Shown here: positions 7,329-14,903 of the stretch, in pieces
How the letters are laid out: each line of letters begins with the position of its first letter
How positions within the stretch are numbered: the stretch's first letter is position 1
NCBI GenBank assembly: GCA_964533045.1
Contig: CAZHKT010000089.1
Location: 1-15,260, forward strand
Direction of reading: 5' to 3'
Length of the DNA: 15,260 bases
From: JACQNR01 sp964533045
GTDB taxonomy: Bacteria > Acidobacteriota > Terriglobia > UBA7540
The notes under the pieces: model-generated
Database searches by the model: none
Seen by the model: only the letters and a program-made list of their open reading frames with translations
What the model was told of the DNA's origin: nothing
Translations under genes and position numbers: made by a program

Positions 7329-7422
7329 GCGCGAGCACGCTTCAAGGAGACTGAGCAGCGATGAAGAGGGAAAATAGTCAATCAATCATGTAAATAGTTG
7401 AATTATAACGAGTTGCGACTCC

Positions 7423-7446
7423 GACGGCCCGTTGCCGCGGCCCGTC
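7423..7446 (-). terminator. imperfect hairpin after the radical SAM gene
   Basis: A 24-nt inverted repeat with arms GACGG/CCGTC plus an inner CCG/CGG after one G-G mismatch, 25-50 nt beyond the stop codon of the six-gene block. No T-tract follows, so it is at best a weak or Rho-assisted terminator. Confidence 0.3.
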
Positions 7447-7471
7447 AGGAGGTGTCCCTGTGAGATCCGGG

Positions 7472-9124
7472 CTATGCTCCAGCCTGGCCAAGGTCCGCGC
7501 CGGTGGAGGGGGAACAGATGGCCAGAAGGTTGGCCTCGGACTCCAAGTGTTCGCGCAATTCCGCGATTATTCGCCCGCCCAGCGCCAGCAGCACGGTGGG
7601 ATCGCCCGACTGCTCGTAGGAGGCGATTTGGCGCTGGAAACGGTCGAGGTCCACGGCAAAGCGTTCGTGGTACTGGAGCATGGCGTCGGTCTGCGCCGGA
7701 TCCAGCGCGGTCAGGCCCTTCAGCTCTGAGAGAAGTCGCTCTTCTTCGCGGCAGTGGGCGATGTAGTCGGTTTCAAAGTACCGAAGCCGCTCGCGCAGTT
7801 CGCCTGCTGCCACGCGCCGCATGTAGGGGGGCGTCGCGCGGAGTCTCTCCAGCAAGTCCTGCCATTCGCTCGCCCGAATCCGGACTTGATCGTGTTCCGC
7901 CGCGACATCCTTCAGGCTTTGGGCCAATTCCCGGCGGGGCCTTTGGGCCTCGATGGCCGCCAGCTTGCGGGGGTCTTCCGGCTCCAGATAGCGGCAGACG
8001 AAACCGCGCCGCGCGAAATCCGCCCGAACGCCACCTCGCGGGGGATAGTGATAGGTGGTGAACTGGCCAGGCAGCCGGCCGCGCAGGTAGGCGCCGGGCA
8101 GGGTCTCGCAATCCACGGTGAACAGGTCGCCGCGCGCCACCATGGCCATGTTGAACTCGTAGGTCTCGCGCGTATTGAAGAAGAGCCGGGTGCGCGGGAA
8201 GGCCAGGCGGTAAAGGCTGATTGCTAATTGAAAATCCTCATCCGACACGCTGAACCTGGAAGGCTTCTGCGAGGCCAGCACGCCGCGCGCCGCCTTCAGG
8301 CGAGGAATGCCGAAGGCGTGCGGCTCGACGCCATAGGTTCGCTGCAGGTATTGCGCGTGTTCGGCGAGCGCCAGAACGTCGAACCGCCAGTCGTAAAGGC
8401 CGAAAAGGATGCCCAGTCCCACCCTGGTGAAGCCCGCCGCGAGGGCGCGGTCCCAGACATTGAGGCGGAAGGCAAACTCGCGTTTGGGCGATCCCTGGAA
8501 GTGCCAGCGGCCGAAGTGCGCTTCGTCGTAGGTTTCCTGCCAGAGCGCCACCCAGTCGATCCCGGCGCGGAACAGCAGGCGGTAACTTTCCTCGTTGTAA
8601 GCCGGCGCGTTCAACGCCACCACCCCACCGCCTGCTTCGGCCAGTTTCCGGCGAGTCAATTCGACGTAGGGCGCCAGGCGGTCAGCGCCGAAATCCGGAT
8701 CATCGGAAAGCACCAGTTCAATCTGGCGGTATCCCCAGGCCAGAATCAGGTCGAGTTCGCGCTCGTAATCGTTCAAACTCAGTTGAACGCGTTCGGCCAG
8801 GACGTTCGACTTGCGGTAGCCGCAATAAAGGCAATCATTCTGGCAAATGCTGGTGAGGTATTCGGGAATGATGATTTCGATGGTGCGGCCGCCGGTCTGT
8901 TCCCGAAGTTCGCGGGCGGCGGCGTGGATGGCTTCGCGCCGGGCCGCATCCTGTCCGTGGACCATGAGCGAGGCGATATCCTCGGTGTTCAGCCCGCGCG
9001 CCCCGCGGGCCGTCTCCAGAATCGCCTCCAGCGGGCGCGCCGCGTCCTTCCACTGTGAGAGTTCCTCCAGGCGCGGGGACACCTTCTCGAAATGAGCACT
9101 GAATTGGGACGCCAGCGGGTCCAA
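7472..9124 (-). CDS. HydG/ThiH-like radical SAM protein fused to a hemerythrin-like (HHE) domain
   Basis: A 550-residue protein with a TTG start at 9124-9122, 2 nt after the archaemetzincin stop, with a strong AAGGAAGG site inside that gene's end. Residues about 80-380 are a radical SAM domain of the ThiH/HydG type. The S-adenosylmethionine cluster motif CQNDCLYCGYRKSN has Cys94, Cys98 and Cys101, and WQETYD, VGLGILFGLYD and PHAFGIPRL match HydG/ThiH barrel motifs. Known members cleave tyrosine to p-cresol plus dehydroglycine; HydG goes on to CO and cyanide using a C-terminal CX2CX22C cluster. That cluster is absent. Instead residues about 400-535 show a four-helix HHE pattern: His411, His457-x3-Glu461, His486 and His526-x3-Glu530, which should bind a di-iron or oxygen-responsive centre. 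Substrate and role are unknown; a tyrosine-lyase-type reaction is an inference. Confidence 0.88.
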   Translation of the reverse strand: MDPLASQFSAHFEKVSPRLEELSQWKDAARPLEAILETARGARGLNTEDIASLMVHGQDAARREAIHAAARELREQTGGRTIEIIIPEYLTSICQNDCLYCGYRKSNVLAERVQLSLNDYERELDLILAWGYRQIELVLSDDPDFGADRLAPYVELTRRKLAEAGGGVVALNAPAYNEESYRLLFRAGIDWVALWQETYDEAHFGRWHFQGSPKREFAFRLNVWDRALAAGFTRVGLGILFGLYDWRFDVLALAEHAQYLQRTYGVEPHAFGIPRLKAARGVLASQKPSRFSVSDEDFQLAISLYRLAFPRTRLFFNTRETYEFNMAMVARGDLFTVDCETLPGAYLRGRLPGQFTTYHYPPRGGVRADFARRGFVCRYLEPEDPRKLAAIEAQRPRRELAQSLKDVAAEHDQVRIRASEWQDLLERLRATPPYMRRVAAGELRERLRYFETDYIAHCREEERLLSELKGLTALDPAQTDAMLQYHERFAVDLDRFQRQIASYEQSGDPTVLLALGGRIIAELREHLESEANLLAICSPSTGADLGQAGA

Positions 9125-9126
9125 AG

Positions 9127-9693
9127 CTAACCTTCCTTTGCGTTGGGAGCAGGCTCTCTGGTGAAAGAGAGCTTCTCTTTACATGGTGCACAAAATTGCG
9201 GATTTTTCAAATCGATGTTTTCGACGGCGGGCGAGGAGCTCATGACGCAGCGATAGTCCCGGCAGTGGCGCAGGCCCAGGGTGTGGCCGATCTCGTGCAA
9301 GGCCTCTTTCAGCAGGCGCGCGGAAAGCAGCGCGAAATCCGGCACCAAGCCATAAAACTCCTGCCGCAGGCGGTGCAGCGAGACGATGGCCGTCGTGGCG
9401 TCATCCGGCCCCAGCTGCGCCTCGCCAAAGACAAAAGTGAAGATGGGGACAAACAGGTCGGCTTCGGTCACTCCCAGAAGCAGGGTGCCGTCCCGATGGG
9501 GGAGGCTTCGCATCCGACTGAGGACGGCGGTCGAGTGGTACTGGCCGCGCAGGGAATCGTAGGCAAACTCGATATTCTGACGCTCCGGGGAGAGCGCGCA
9601 GGGCACCTGGAGCGTGGTGGTCAGCGACTCAGCGAGCACCTCCATCTGCTTGCTGGAAATATTGCCCAGCGGGATCAGCGAAATGCGCTTCAT
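9127..9693 (-). CDS. amzA: archaemetzincin-family zinc metalloprotease
   Basis: A 188-residue protein whose ATG (9693) overlaps the regulator's TGA by 4 nt. The active-site motif HEIGHTLGLRHCRDYRCVM starts at His133. Zinc ligands His133, His137 and His143 and catalytic Glu134 are present, followed by Cys144, Cys149, Met151 and CAPC (Cys168, Cys171). This matches the archaemetzincin signature HExxHxxGx3Cx4CxM...CxxC, which binds one catalytic and one structural zinc. No signal peptide is present, so it is likely cytoplasmic. Family members are putative peptidases with no well-established natural substrate. Between a sigma-54 regulator and a radical SAM protein, it might process an operon product; that is inference. 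The family assignment is firm and length is typical. Confidence 0.93.
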   Translation of the reverse strand: MKRISLIPLGNISSKQMEVLAESLTTTLQVPCALSPERQNIEFAYDSLRGQYHSTAVLSRMRSLPHRDGTLLLGVTEADLFVPIFTFVFGEAQLGPDDATTAIVSLHRLRQEFYGLVPDFALLSARLLKEALHEIGHTLGLRHCRDYRCVMSSSPAVENIDLKNPQFCAPCKEKLSFTREPAPNAKEG

Positions 9694-11045
9694 GGCGTCT
9701 CAACGGTCGACCGTTTGAAACCGTACCGCTTGATCTTGTTGTAGAGCGTGATGCGGTCGATCTTGAGGATGCGTGCTGCCATACTCCGGTTCCAGTTGCA
9801 GCTCTCCAGAACGCGGAGAATGTGGGCGCGCTCCACATCGTCGAGCGCCAGTCCCCCGGCTGCCTCCCCCAATCCGCCGCCCGGGGGAGGGAAGTCCGAT
9901 TCCTGCAGCTCGGGTTCGCGGCCGATGACCACGGCGCGCTCCACGGCGTTTTCCAGTTCCCGAACGTTGCCCGGCCAGTCGTGCTGCGCCAGCAAGCGCA
10001 GGGCGCCGGGAGCGATGGAGGTGAAGCGCCGGTTCATGGCGCGCGCGTACTTGCGCATGAAATGATCGGCGAGCAAAGGGATGTCCTCGCGCCGCTCCCG
10101 CAGGGGAGGAATGCGAATCTGAAAGACGTTAAGCCGGTAGAAAAGGTCGGAGCGGAAGACGCCCTCTTTGACTTTGGCCTCCAGATCCTTGTTGGTGGCG
10201 GCGACGGCGCGGAAGTCCACCTTGATGGCCTGCGTGCCGCCCACCCGCGTAATCTCTTTTTCCTGAAGGACGCGCAGCAGGTCGGTCTGGGTGCGCAGGC
10301 TGATGTCACTGATCTCGTCGAGGAAGACGGTGCCGCCCTCGGCCACCTCGAACTTCCCTTTGCGGCGGTACTGGGCGCCGGTGAAGGCGCCTTTCTCGTG
10401 GCCGAACAGTTCGCTCTCCAGCAGCGTTTCGGTGAGCGCGCCGCAGTGAATCACCACCAGCGGCATGTAGCGCCGCATGCTCAGGTTGTGGATGGAGCGC
10501 GCCACCAGTTCCTTGCCCGTGCCGCTCTCGCCGGTGATCAGCACCGTGGTATCGGTGGGCGCCACCACGCGGATCATTTCGATCACCTTCTGCATGGCCG
10601 CGCTCTGGCCGATCAATTCGACCGCCTGGATTTCATCCAGGCTTTCCTTGAGGCGCAGGTTTTCCTGCTTCGTGCGGAAGTGCTCGAGCGCCTTCTGAAT
10701 GACGTGGGTCAGGTCGTCCGGGTCGAAGGGCTTGGTGATGTAATCGTAGGCGCCATCCTTCAGCGCCTGCACGGCGGTTTCGACCGAGGCGTAACCGGTC
10801 ATGATGATAACGATGACGTCGGGATGGGCTTCGCGCAGCTTGCGGTGCAGTTCCAGGCCGTCCATGCCGGGCATCTTGATGTCGAGCAGGGCGAGGTCCC
10901 AGCGCTCGGTGGGCAGCTTGAGCAGGGCCTCCTTGGCGCTGGCGGCGGTTTCGACGTTGTAGCCTTCCTCGCTGAACCACTTGCCAAGGGAATCTCGGAC
11001 GACCGCTTCGTCGTCCACAATCAGGATGTTGGCTTTGGCCGTCAT
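9690..11045 (-). CDS. sigma-54-dependent response regulator (NtrC/AtoC type)
   Basis: A 451-residue protein with ATG 11045 and GGGGAG about 8 nt upstream. Domains in order: receiver (1-120) with acidic pocket Asp11/Asp12, phosphoacceptor Asp55 and Lys105; a AAA+ domain with Walker A GESGTGKE (172-179), the sigma-54 contact loop GAFTGA (219-224) and Walker B GGTVFLDEIS; and a C-terminal Fis-type helix-turn-helix (about 405-445). It should be phosphorylated by the sensor kinase encoded just upstream and then open sigma-54 promoters by ATP hydrolysis. A sigma-54 promoter match precedes the multiheme cytochrome gene in this window, making it a likely target (inference). The gene ends in a 4-nt overlap with the metalloprotease gene. 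Confidence 0.96.
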   Translation of the reverse strand: MTAKANILIVDDEAVVRDSLGKWFSEEGYNVETAASAKEALLKLPTERWDLALLDIKMPGMDGLELHRKLREAHPDVIVIIMTGYASVETAVQALKDGAYDYITKPFDPDDLTHVIQKALEHFRTKQENLRLKESLDEIQAVELIGQSAAMQKVIEMIRVVAPTDTTVLITGESGTGKELVARSIHNLSMRRYMPLVVIHCGALTETLLESELFGHEKGAFTGAQYRRKGKFEVAEGGTVFLDEISDISLRTQTDLLRVLQEKEITRVGGTQAIKVDFRAVAATNKDLEAKVKEGVFRSDLFYRLNVFQIRIPPLRERREDIPLLADHFMRKYARAMNRRFTSIAPGALRLLAQHDWPGNVRELENAVERAVVIGREPELQESDFPPPGGGLGEAAGGLALDDVERAHILRVLESCNWNRSMAARILKIDRITLYNKIKRYGFKRSTVETP

Positions 11046-11075
11046 TGCATTTTCTCCCCGTCACCGCTCCGCACT

Positions 11076-11173
11076 TGTCCTTCCGAGCCCGTCCGGCTGG
11101 GAGCGGGGCAGCCCCGGCATCTCGCACGGGCTCGCTTGCCCGGCCGCGAGACCGCGCTCCGCCCGGAATGACA
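11076..11173. repeat. 98-bp palindromic element with terminal inverted repeats
   Basis: In the gap between the kinase and regulator genes, TGTCCTTCCGAGC (11076-11088) is mirrored by GCCCGGAATGACA (11161-11173); its complement TGTCATTCCGGGC matches at 11 of 13 positions. Inside are GAGCCCGT/ACGGGCTC (11085-11092 and 11126-11133), a GGGGC-A-GCCCC hairpin (11105-11115) and CTCGC/GCGAG (11131-11135 and 11146-11150). It looks like a small, non-coding, dispersed element of the MITE or REP kind. Target-site duplications are not obvious. It should form a strong RNA fold in the operon mRNA. Confidence 0.6.
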
Positions 11174-11190
11174 AATCAAGCAGCCCACTG

Positions 11191-12831
11191 TTACTTTTCC
11201 TCCGCTGCGGCGATTCCAGCCTTCTCCACCGCCAGCGCGTGCGCTTCCTCTGGCAGCACCACGGTGAAGGTGGTTCCTTTCAGCGGCGCGGAGGCGACCT
11301 CGATATTTCCTCCGTGCTGCTGCACAATGCCGTAGGCCGTTGCCAGCCCCAGCCCCACGCCCTTGCCTTCCTGCTTGGTGGTAAAGAAGGGTTCGAAGAG
11401 GTGGGGCAGGATGTCGTCAGGGATACCGGGCCCTTCATCCGTGATGGTGAGGCGCGCCTGCCGCTCGCTGGGGACGAACTGGGTCGTGACCTTTAACCGC
11501 CCGCCGGTGGGCATGGCCTCGATGGCGTTCATCAGCAAGGCCAGCAAGGCTTGCTGCACCCGGTTGGCGTCACAGTAGATAGGCGGAATCGAATCCGAAA
11601 GTTCCTTGACCAGGTCGATGGTCTGCAACTCGAGCAGGTGATTCACCAGCAGCAGGCAGCGTTCGACGATGGCGTTCACCTCATTCCGCTGGGGGCTGAG
11701 CGGTGCCTGGCGCGCGAAGGTGAGCAGGTTCTTTACGATGTTGCCGCAGCGCCGGCTTTCGCTTTCAATCAGGTGAAGCATCTCGCGCGCTTCGGCCATG
11801 CGCTGGCTGCCGTCAAACCCTTTTTCGGCCATGCGCGAGATCAGCTTGGTATAGGTCAGGATGCCGGCCAGCGGATTGTTGATTTCGTGCGCCACTACCG
11901 CCGCCAGTTTGCCCAGCGAGACCATCTTCTCGGCCTGCGCCAGGTGCTGATAGGCGCGCTCCAATTCGCCGGTCTTTTCTTCCACGCGTTGTTCGAGTGT
12001 GCGCGTCCACTCCCGATTCTCCTCGCGCGCCTTTTTCAGTTCCTCGGTCATGTGATTGAAGGAAGCGGCGAGCTGGCCCAGTTCGTCCGAACTCGTCACC
12101 GGAATCTTGTAGTCCAGTTCGCCCATCGCCACGCGTTGGGTTCCCGCCGTCAGCTCGCGGACGGGATTACGCACCATGAACCAGACCATCCCGATGGAAA
12201 TCAGGCTGACGGCGAGCATGGCCACGGCGGTCATCGCCATCAGCCGCTGCTGGCTGGCGGCCAGGCTGCTGTCCACCTGGCCGAGCGTCAGGTCGGTATC
12301 CAGCACGCCCAGCACACGGCTGTCGGGCGACGAGTGGGCGTGGCAACTGGCGTTGGCGCAATCGGGCTCGTTGTAGATCGGGCTGATCAACCCCAGGATG
12401 CGCTGACCGTCCTTCCCCTTGTAGATGCGCATGCGGTCGGGGCGGTCGAGCCGGGTAAGCGGTTTCGCCTTGGCGTGGCAGGCGTAGCAGGCTTCGGCGC
12501 TCTTGTCCACATACTGGCCGACTTCCGGCTGGTAAGTGGAAAAGGTGATGCGCCCCTCCTTGTTGAAGATGCGAATCTTGCTGATGGAGGGTTGATGCCC
12601 GATGGTGTTGATGATCTGGAAGACTTCGTCGCGCTGGTCGCGCTGCATGGAGTAGCGCAGGCTGCGGCGGATCAGGTCGCTGAGGCCGTCGGCGCTGAGG
12701 AAGACCCGCTCCTCCAATTGCTGCCGGTGATACCGGAGATTGAGATAGCCCAGAATACCGGAAACCAGCACCATGCTGAGGACAAGGCACGCCGTCAGTT
12801 TGGTGGCCAAACTCTTGGTCAGGCGTCGCAT
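11191..12831 (-). CDS. membrane sensor histidine kinase with two periplasmic heme c motifs
   Basis: A 546-residue protein with ATG 12831 and GAGAGG upstream. Topology: TM1 at about 12-30; a periplasmic domain at 31-197; TM2 at about 198-220; HAMP at about 221-273; a coiled coil to about 300; a dimerisation/phosphoacceptor domain with His315 in VAHEINNP; and an HATPase with N-box (NAIEAM), DEGPGIPDD and GLGLATAYGIV. The periplasmic domain contains CYACH (115-119) and a CX4CH motif, CANASCH (158-164), both consistent with covalent heme c. Such kinases are expected to respond to redox state or to gases bound by heme. It lies directly upstream of the sigma-54 regulator, its probable partner. The sensed signal is unknown; heme binding is predicted, not shown. 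Confidence 0.93.
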   Translation of the reverse strand: MRRLTKSLATKLTACLVLSMVLVSGILGYLNLRYHRQQLEERVFLSADGLSDLIRRSLRYSMQRDQRDEVFQIINTIGHQPSISKIRIFNKEGRITFSTYQPEVGQYVDKSAEACYACHAKAKPLTRLDRPDRMRIYKGKDGQRILGLISPIYNEPDCANASCHAHSSPDSRVLGVLDTDLTLGQVDSSLAASQQRLMAMTAVAMLAVSLISIGMVWFMVRNPVRELTAGTQRVAMGELDYKIPVTSSDELGQLAASFNHMTEELKKAREENREWTRTLEQRVEEKTGELERAYQHLAQAEKMVSLGKLAAVVAHEINNPLAGILTYTKLISRMAEKGFDGSQRMAEAREMLHLIESESRRCGNIVKNLLTFARQAPLSPQRNEVNAIVERCLLLVNHLLELQTIDLVKELSDSIPPIYCDANRVQQALLALLMNAIEAMPTGGRLKVTTQFVPSERQARLTITDEGPGIPDDILPHLFEPFFTTKQEGKGVGLGLATAYGIVQQHGGNIEVASAPLKGTTFTVVLPEEAHALAVEKAGIAAAEEK

Positions 12832-12915
12832 GGTTTGCCTCTCTGCCTGCCTCTTAGCGGGGCGGCCGATGGGTCGCCGGAGGCGGCTTCCATTGAATCT
12901 TGCGCACCACCGGAT

Positions 12916-14100
12916 TCATGCTTGGTCGCCTCCTGCAAGACTCGTGCTGCCCGCCGACGGTGCAGCGTGAGACTCAAACACGTTTAGATAGCGCACCGCC
13001 AGAGCGAACAACAGGAACCCCGCTCCCACCAGCGAGAGTGTCACGGCCACCTCCGTCCACCGCGGGAAATAGTGCGTTCCGGAAGACGCTTCCATGCCCG
13101 TGATCGAGACGTTGAGCCGGTTGAGCAGGAATCCGGTGATCACCAGCACCGCGGTGGCGAACAGCGCCTCGCGGTTTTCGCGCACGCGCGCCGAACTGAG
13201 CAGGGCGACGGGCGCCAGAATGCCCAGCACGATCTCCAGCACCAAAAGCAGAGCTTCCGGAGTGGGCTCGCGCAGCAGCGCGAGGGCGCCGCGGCTGGCC
13301 AGGTCGCCCAGGCGCAGCAGCCCGAAGGCGCCCAGCACCCAGAACATTGCCTTGGCCAGTTGCGAGAGCAGCGGCATTTCGATCTGGTGCCCGAAGGCAC
13401 GCGCGCTTAGGTTCGATTCGAAAATCACCATTGCCAGACCCACGCCGATCGCCGAAATGTAGAACAGCACCGGCAGCCAGGGCGTGTACCAGAAGGGATG
13501 CAATTTCGAGGGGACGATGAGATAGAGACTTCCCAGCGACGACTGGTGCAGCGTCGAGAGCAGTACACCGGCGATCACCAGCGGAATGGTGATGGCCTTG
13601 ATGATCCGGAGGGGCGTGGTGAGTTTGAAACGTTCCAGCACCACGGGTGAGAATTCCAGCGCCAGCACCGTCAGGTAGAGCATCACGCACCACGCCACCT
13701 CAAACATCACCGAGTGCGGATTCCACATCACCAGCGGATGCCAGATGCGATAGGGCCGGCCGAGATCGTAAAGCAGGGCTACCGCCACCAGTCCGTAGCC
13801 GAGGAAGGCGGTGAGAATCGCCGGGCGCACGATGGCGTGGAAACGCTCCAAATGGAAGATGTAAACCGCCGCGGCCAGCGTGAAGCCGCCCGCCGCCAGT
13901 CCTACGCCGCACAGCACATCGAAACCGATCCAGAGCCCCCAGGGGAATTGATCACTGAGCGCGGTCGAGGCGCCCAGGCCCCTCGCGAACCGGAGAATCG
14001 TGGCATAGAGTCCCGCCGCCAGACTGATCAGCAGCACGACGCGCCAGAAGGTGATCTGCGGAAACCTGGGGGATGACAATACGGATGCTTGGGTCGCCAT
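12916..14100 (-). CDS. NrfD/HybB-family integral membrane quinone-interacting subunit
   Basis: A 394-residue protein with about ten hydrophobic helices, starting at ATG 14100, 3 nt after the ferredoxin gene's stop. The HybB hallmarks PWGLWIGFDVLCGVGLAAGG (about 53-72), LYDLGRPYRIWHPLVMWNPH (about 110-129) and FEVAWCVMLY are intact. Family members exchange electrons with the quinone pool in the cytoplasmic membrane and dock a four-cluster ferredoxin subunit, here the adjacent upstream gene. No heme is bound by this family. In hydrogenase-2 operons the catalytic subunits are adjacent; none is visible here, so a multiheme cytochrome or another catalytic subunit outside the window is the more likely partner. 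Family placement is firm; the complex composition is inferred. Confidence 0.94.
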   Translation of the reverse strand: MATQASVLSSPRFPQITFWRVVLLISLAAGLYATILRFARGLGASTALSDQFPWGLWIGFDVLCGVGLAAGGFTLAAAVYIFHLERFHAIVRPAILTAFLGYGLVAVALLYDLGRPYRIWHPLVMWNPHSVMFEVAWCVMLYLTVLALEFSPVVLERFKLTTPLRIIKAITIPLVIAGVLLSTLHQSSLGSLYLIVPSKLHPFWYTPWLPVLFYISAIGVGLAMVIFESNLSARAFGHQIEMPLLSQLAKAMFWVLGAFGLLRLGDLASRGALALLREPTPEALLLVLEIVLGILAPVALLSSARVRENREALFATAVLVITGFLLNRLNVSITGMEASSGTHYFPRWTEVAVTLSLVGAGFLLFALAVRYLNVFESHAAPSAGSTSLAGGDQA

Positions 14101-14103
14101 ACG

Positions 14104-14883
14104 TTATGAGTCCTTAGTCCTTGGTCCTTGGTCCTTCGCGCTGTCTTGATCTCGAGCGGGGCCTTCCTCACGCTGGACGGCTTCGCGCCGGTTGGTGATC
14201 CACCAGATGCCGCCCAGCAGCGCCGCACCCGCACTCACCGCCGTCGGAATCTTGCTCAAAACCCGGTAGGTGTACTGCGGCAGCGGTTCCTTCGGCACAT
14301 TGATGGGCAGACCCAGCGCCGCAAACGGTACGGCAGATAGATAGAGAACGGAGGTCCCGCCCGCTTCTTCCTTACCGTAGATGTGCTGGATGTACCCGGC
14401 GGGCGTCTCGCGCAAGCGTTTTTCTGCCTCCGCCAGCATCTCTTCGCGCTCGCCGAAACTGGTCGCCTGAACCGGGCAGATTTCGACGCAGGCGGGGATC
14501 AGGCCTTGCGCCTGGCGCGGCGCGCACATGGTGCACTTCTTCACCTTGGGAAGCACGGCATCCCACTCGTAGCGGGGCACACCGAACGGGCAGGCCATCA
14601 TGCAATAGCGGCAGCCCATGCAGCGGTCCTCGTCGTAAACCACCGGCCCATTGGCCGTCTTCCGGAAGGCGCCCACCGGACAGACCGATGCGCAAGTCGG
14701 ATCCAGGCAGTGCATGCAGAATCGACGCACAAATACGCCGGAGCGCGATTGCACCACGTTGAATACATTGGCGCTCAACTCGGCTTCTTCGCCGGGGGGC
14801 AAACCGTTGGTCTCTTTACACGCCGCCACGCAGGCCATGCAGCCAATGCATTTGGTGGTGTCCACCAGGATCGCTTTGCTCAT
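14104..14883 (-). CDS. HybA-like four-[4Fe-4S] ferredoxin subunit with C-terminal membrane anchor
   Basis: A 259-residue protein from ATG 14883, with GGAG 10 nt upstream. Sixteen cysteines in four motifs: CIGCMACVAAC (12-22), CMHCLDPTCASVC, CMGCRYCMMAC and CTMC-x11-CVEIC, as in HybA, NrfC and FdnH. It should pass electrons between the adjacent NrfD/HybB subunit and a catalytic or multiheme partner. A hydrophobic helix lies near the C-terminus (around IPTAVSAGAALLGGIWWI), followed by NRR. Unlike HybA, no Tat or Sec signal is seen, and in-frame codons upstream do not supply one. The anchor's flanking charges suggest an outside N-domain, so export with a signal-bearing partner is possible; the cytoplasmic side is the other reading. 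The last residues are encoded by a 7-bp tandem repeat. Confidence 0.94.
   Translation of the reverse strand: MSKAILVDTTKCIGCMACVAACKETNGLPPGEEAELSANVFNVVQSRSGVFVRRFCMHCLDPTCASVCPVGAFRKTANGPVVYDEDRCMGCRYCMMACPFGVPRYEWDAVLPKVKKCTMCAPRQAQGLIPACVEICPVQATSFGEREEMLAEAEKRLRETPAGYIQHIYGKEEAGGTSVLYLSAVPFAALGLPINVPKEPLPQYTYRVLSKIPTAVSAGAALLGGIWWITNRREAVQREEGPARDQDSAKDQGPRTKDS
14110..14137. repeat. four tandem copies of a 7-bp repeat at the ferredoxin gene's 3' end
   Basis: GTCCTTA, GTCCTTG, GTCCTTG, GTCCTTC in direct succession. On the minus strand they encode the KDQGPRTKD tail of the HybA-like protein just before its stop, in the junction with the NrfD gene. The tail is probably dispensable and prone to slippage. 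Confidence 0.8.
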
Positions 14884-14903
14884 TGTGATTGAACTCCGCT
14901 TTA

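Noticed and set aside
7402..7407. Perfect TATAAT on the minus strand in an AT-rich patch
   Set aside because: No acceptable -35 at 16-18 bp; the extended -10 at 7300-7305 is better placed for the kinase pair.
7472..9124. Calling this gene hydG or thiH outright
   Set aside because: It lacks the HydG C-terminal cluster, has an extra hemerythrin-like domain, and no [FeFe]-hydrogenase or thiamine genes are adjacent.
8228..14892. Long plus-strand frames at 8228-9058, 9822-11171, 11551-12987 and 14383-14892
   Set aside because: All antisense to genes of the six-gene block; no motifs and biased composition.
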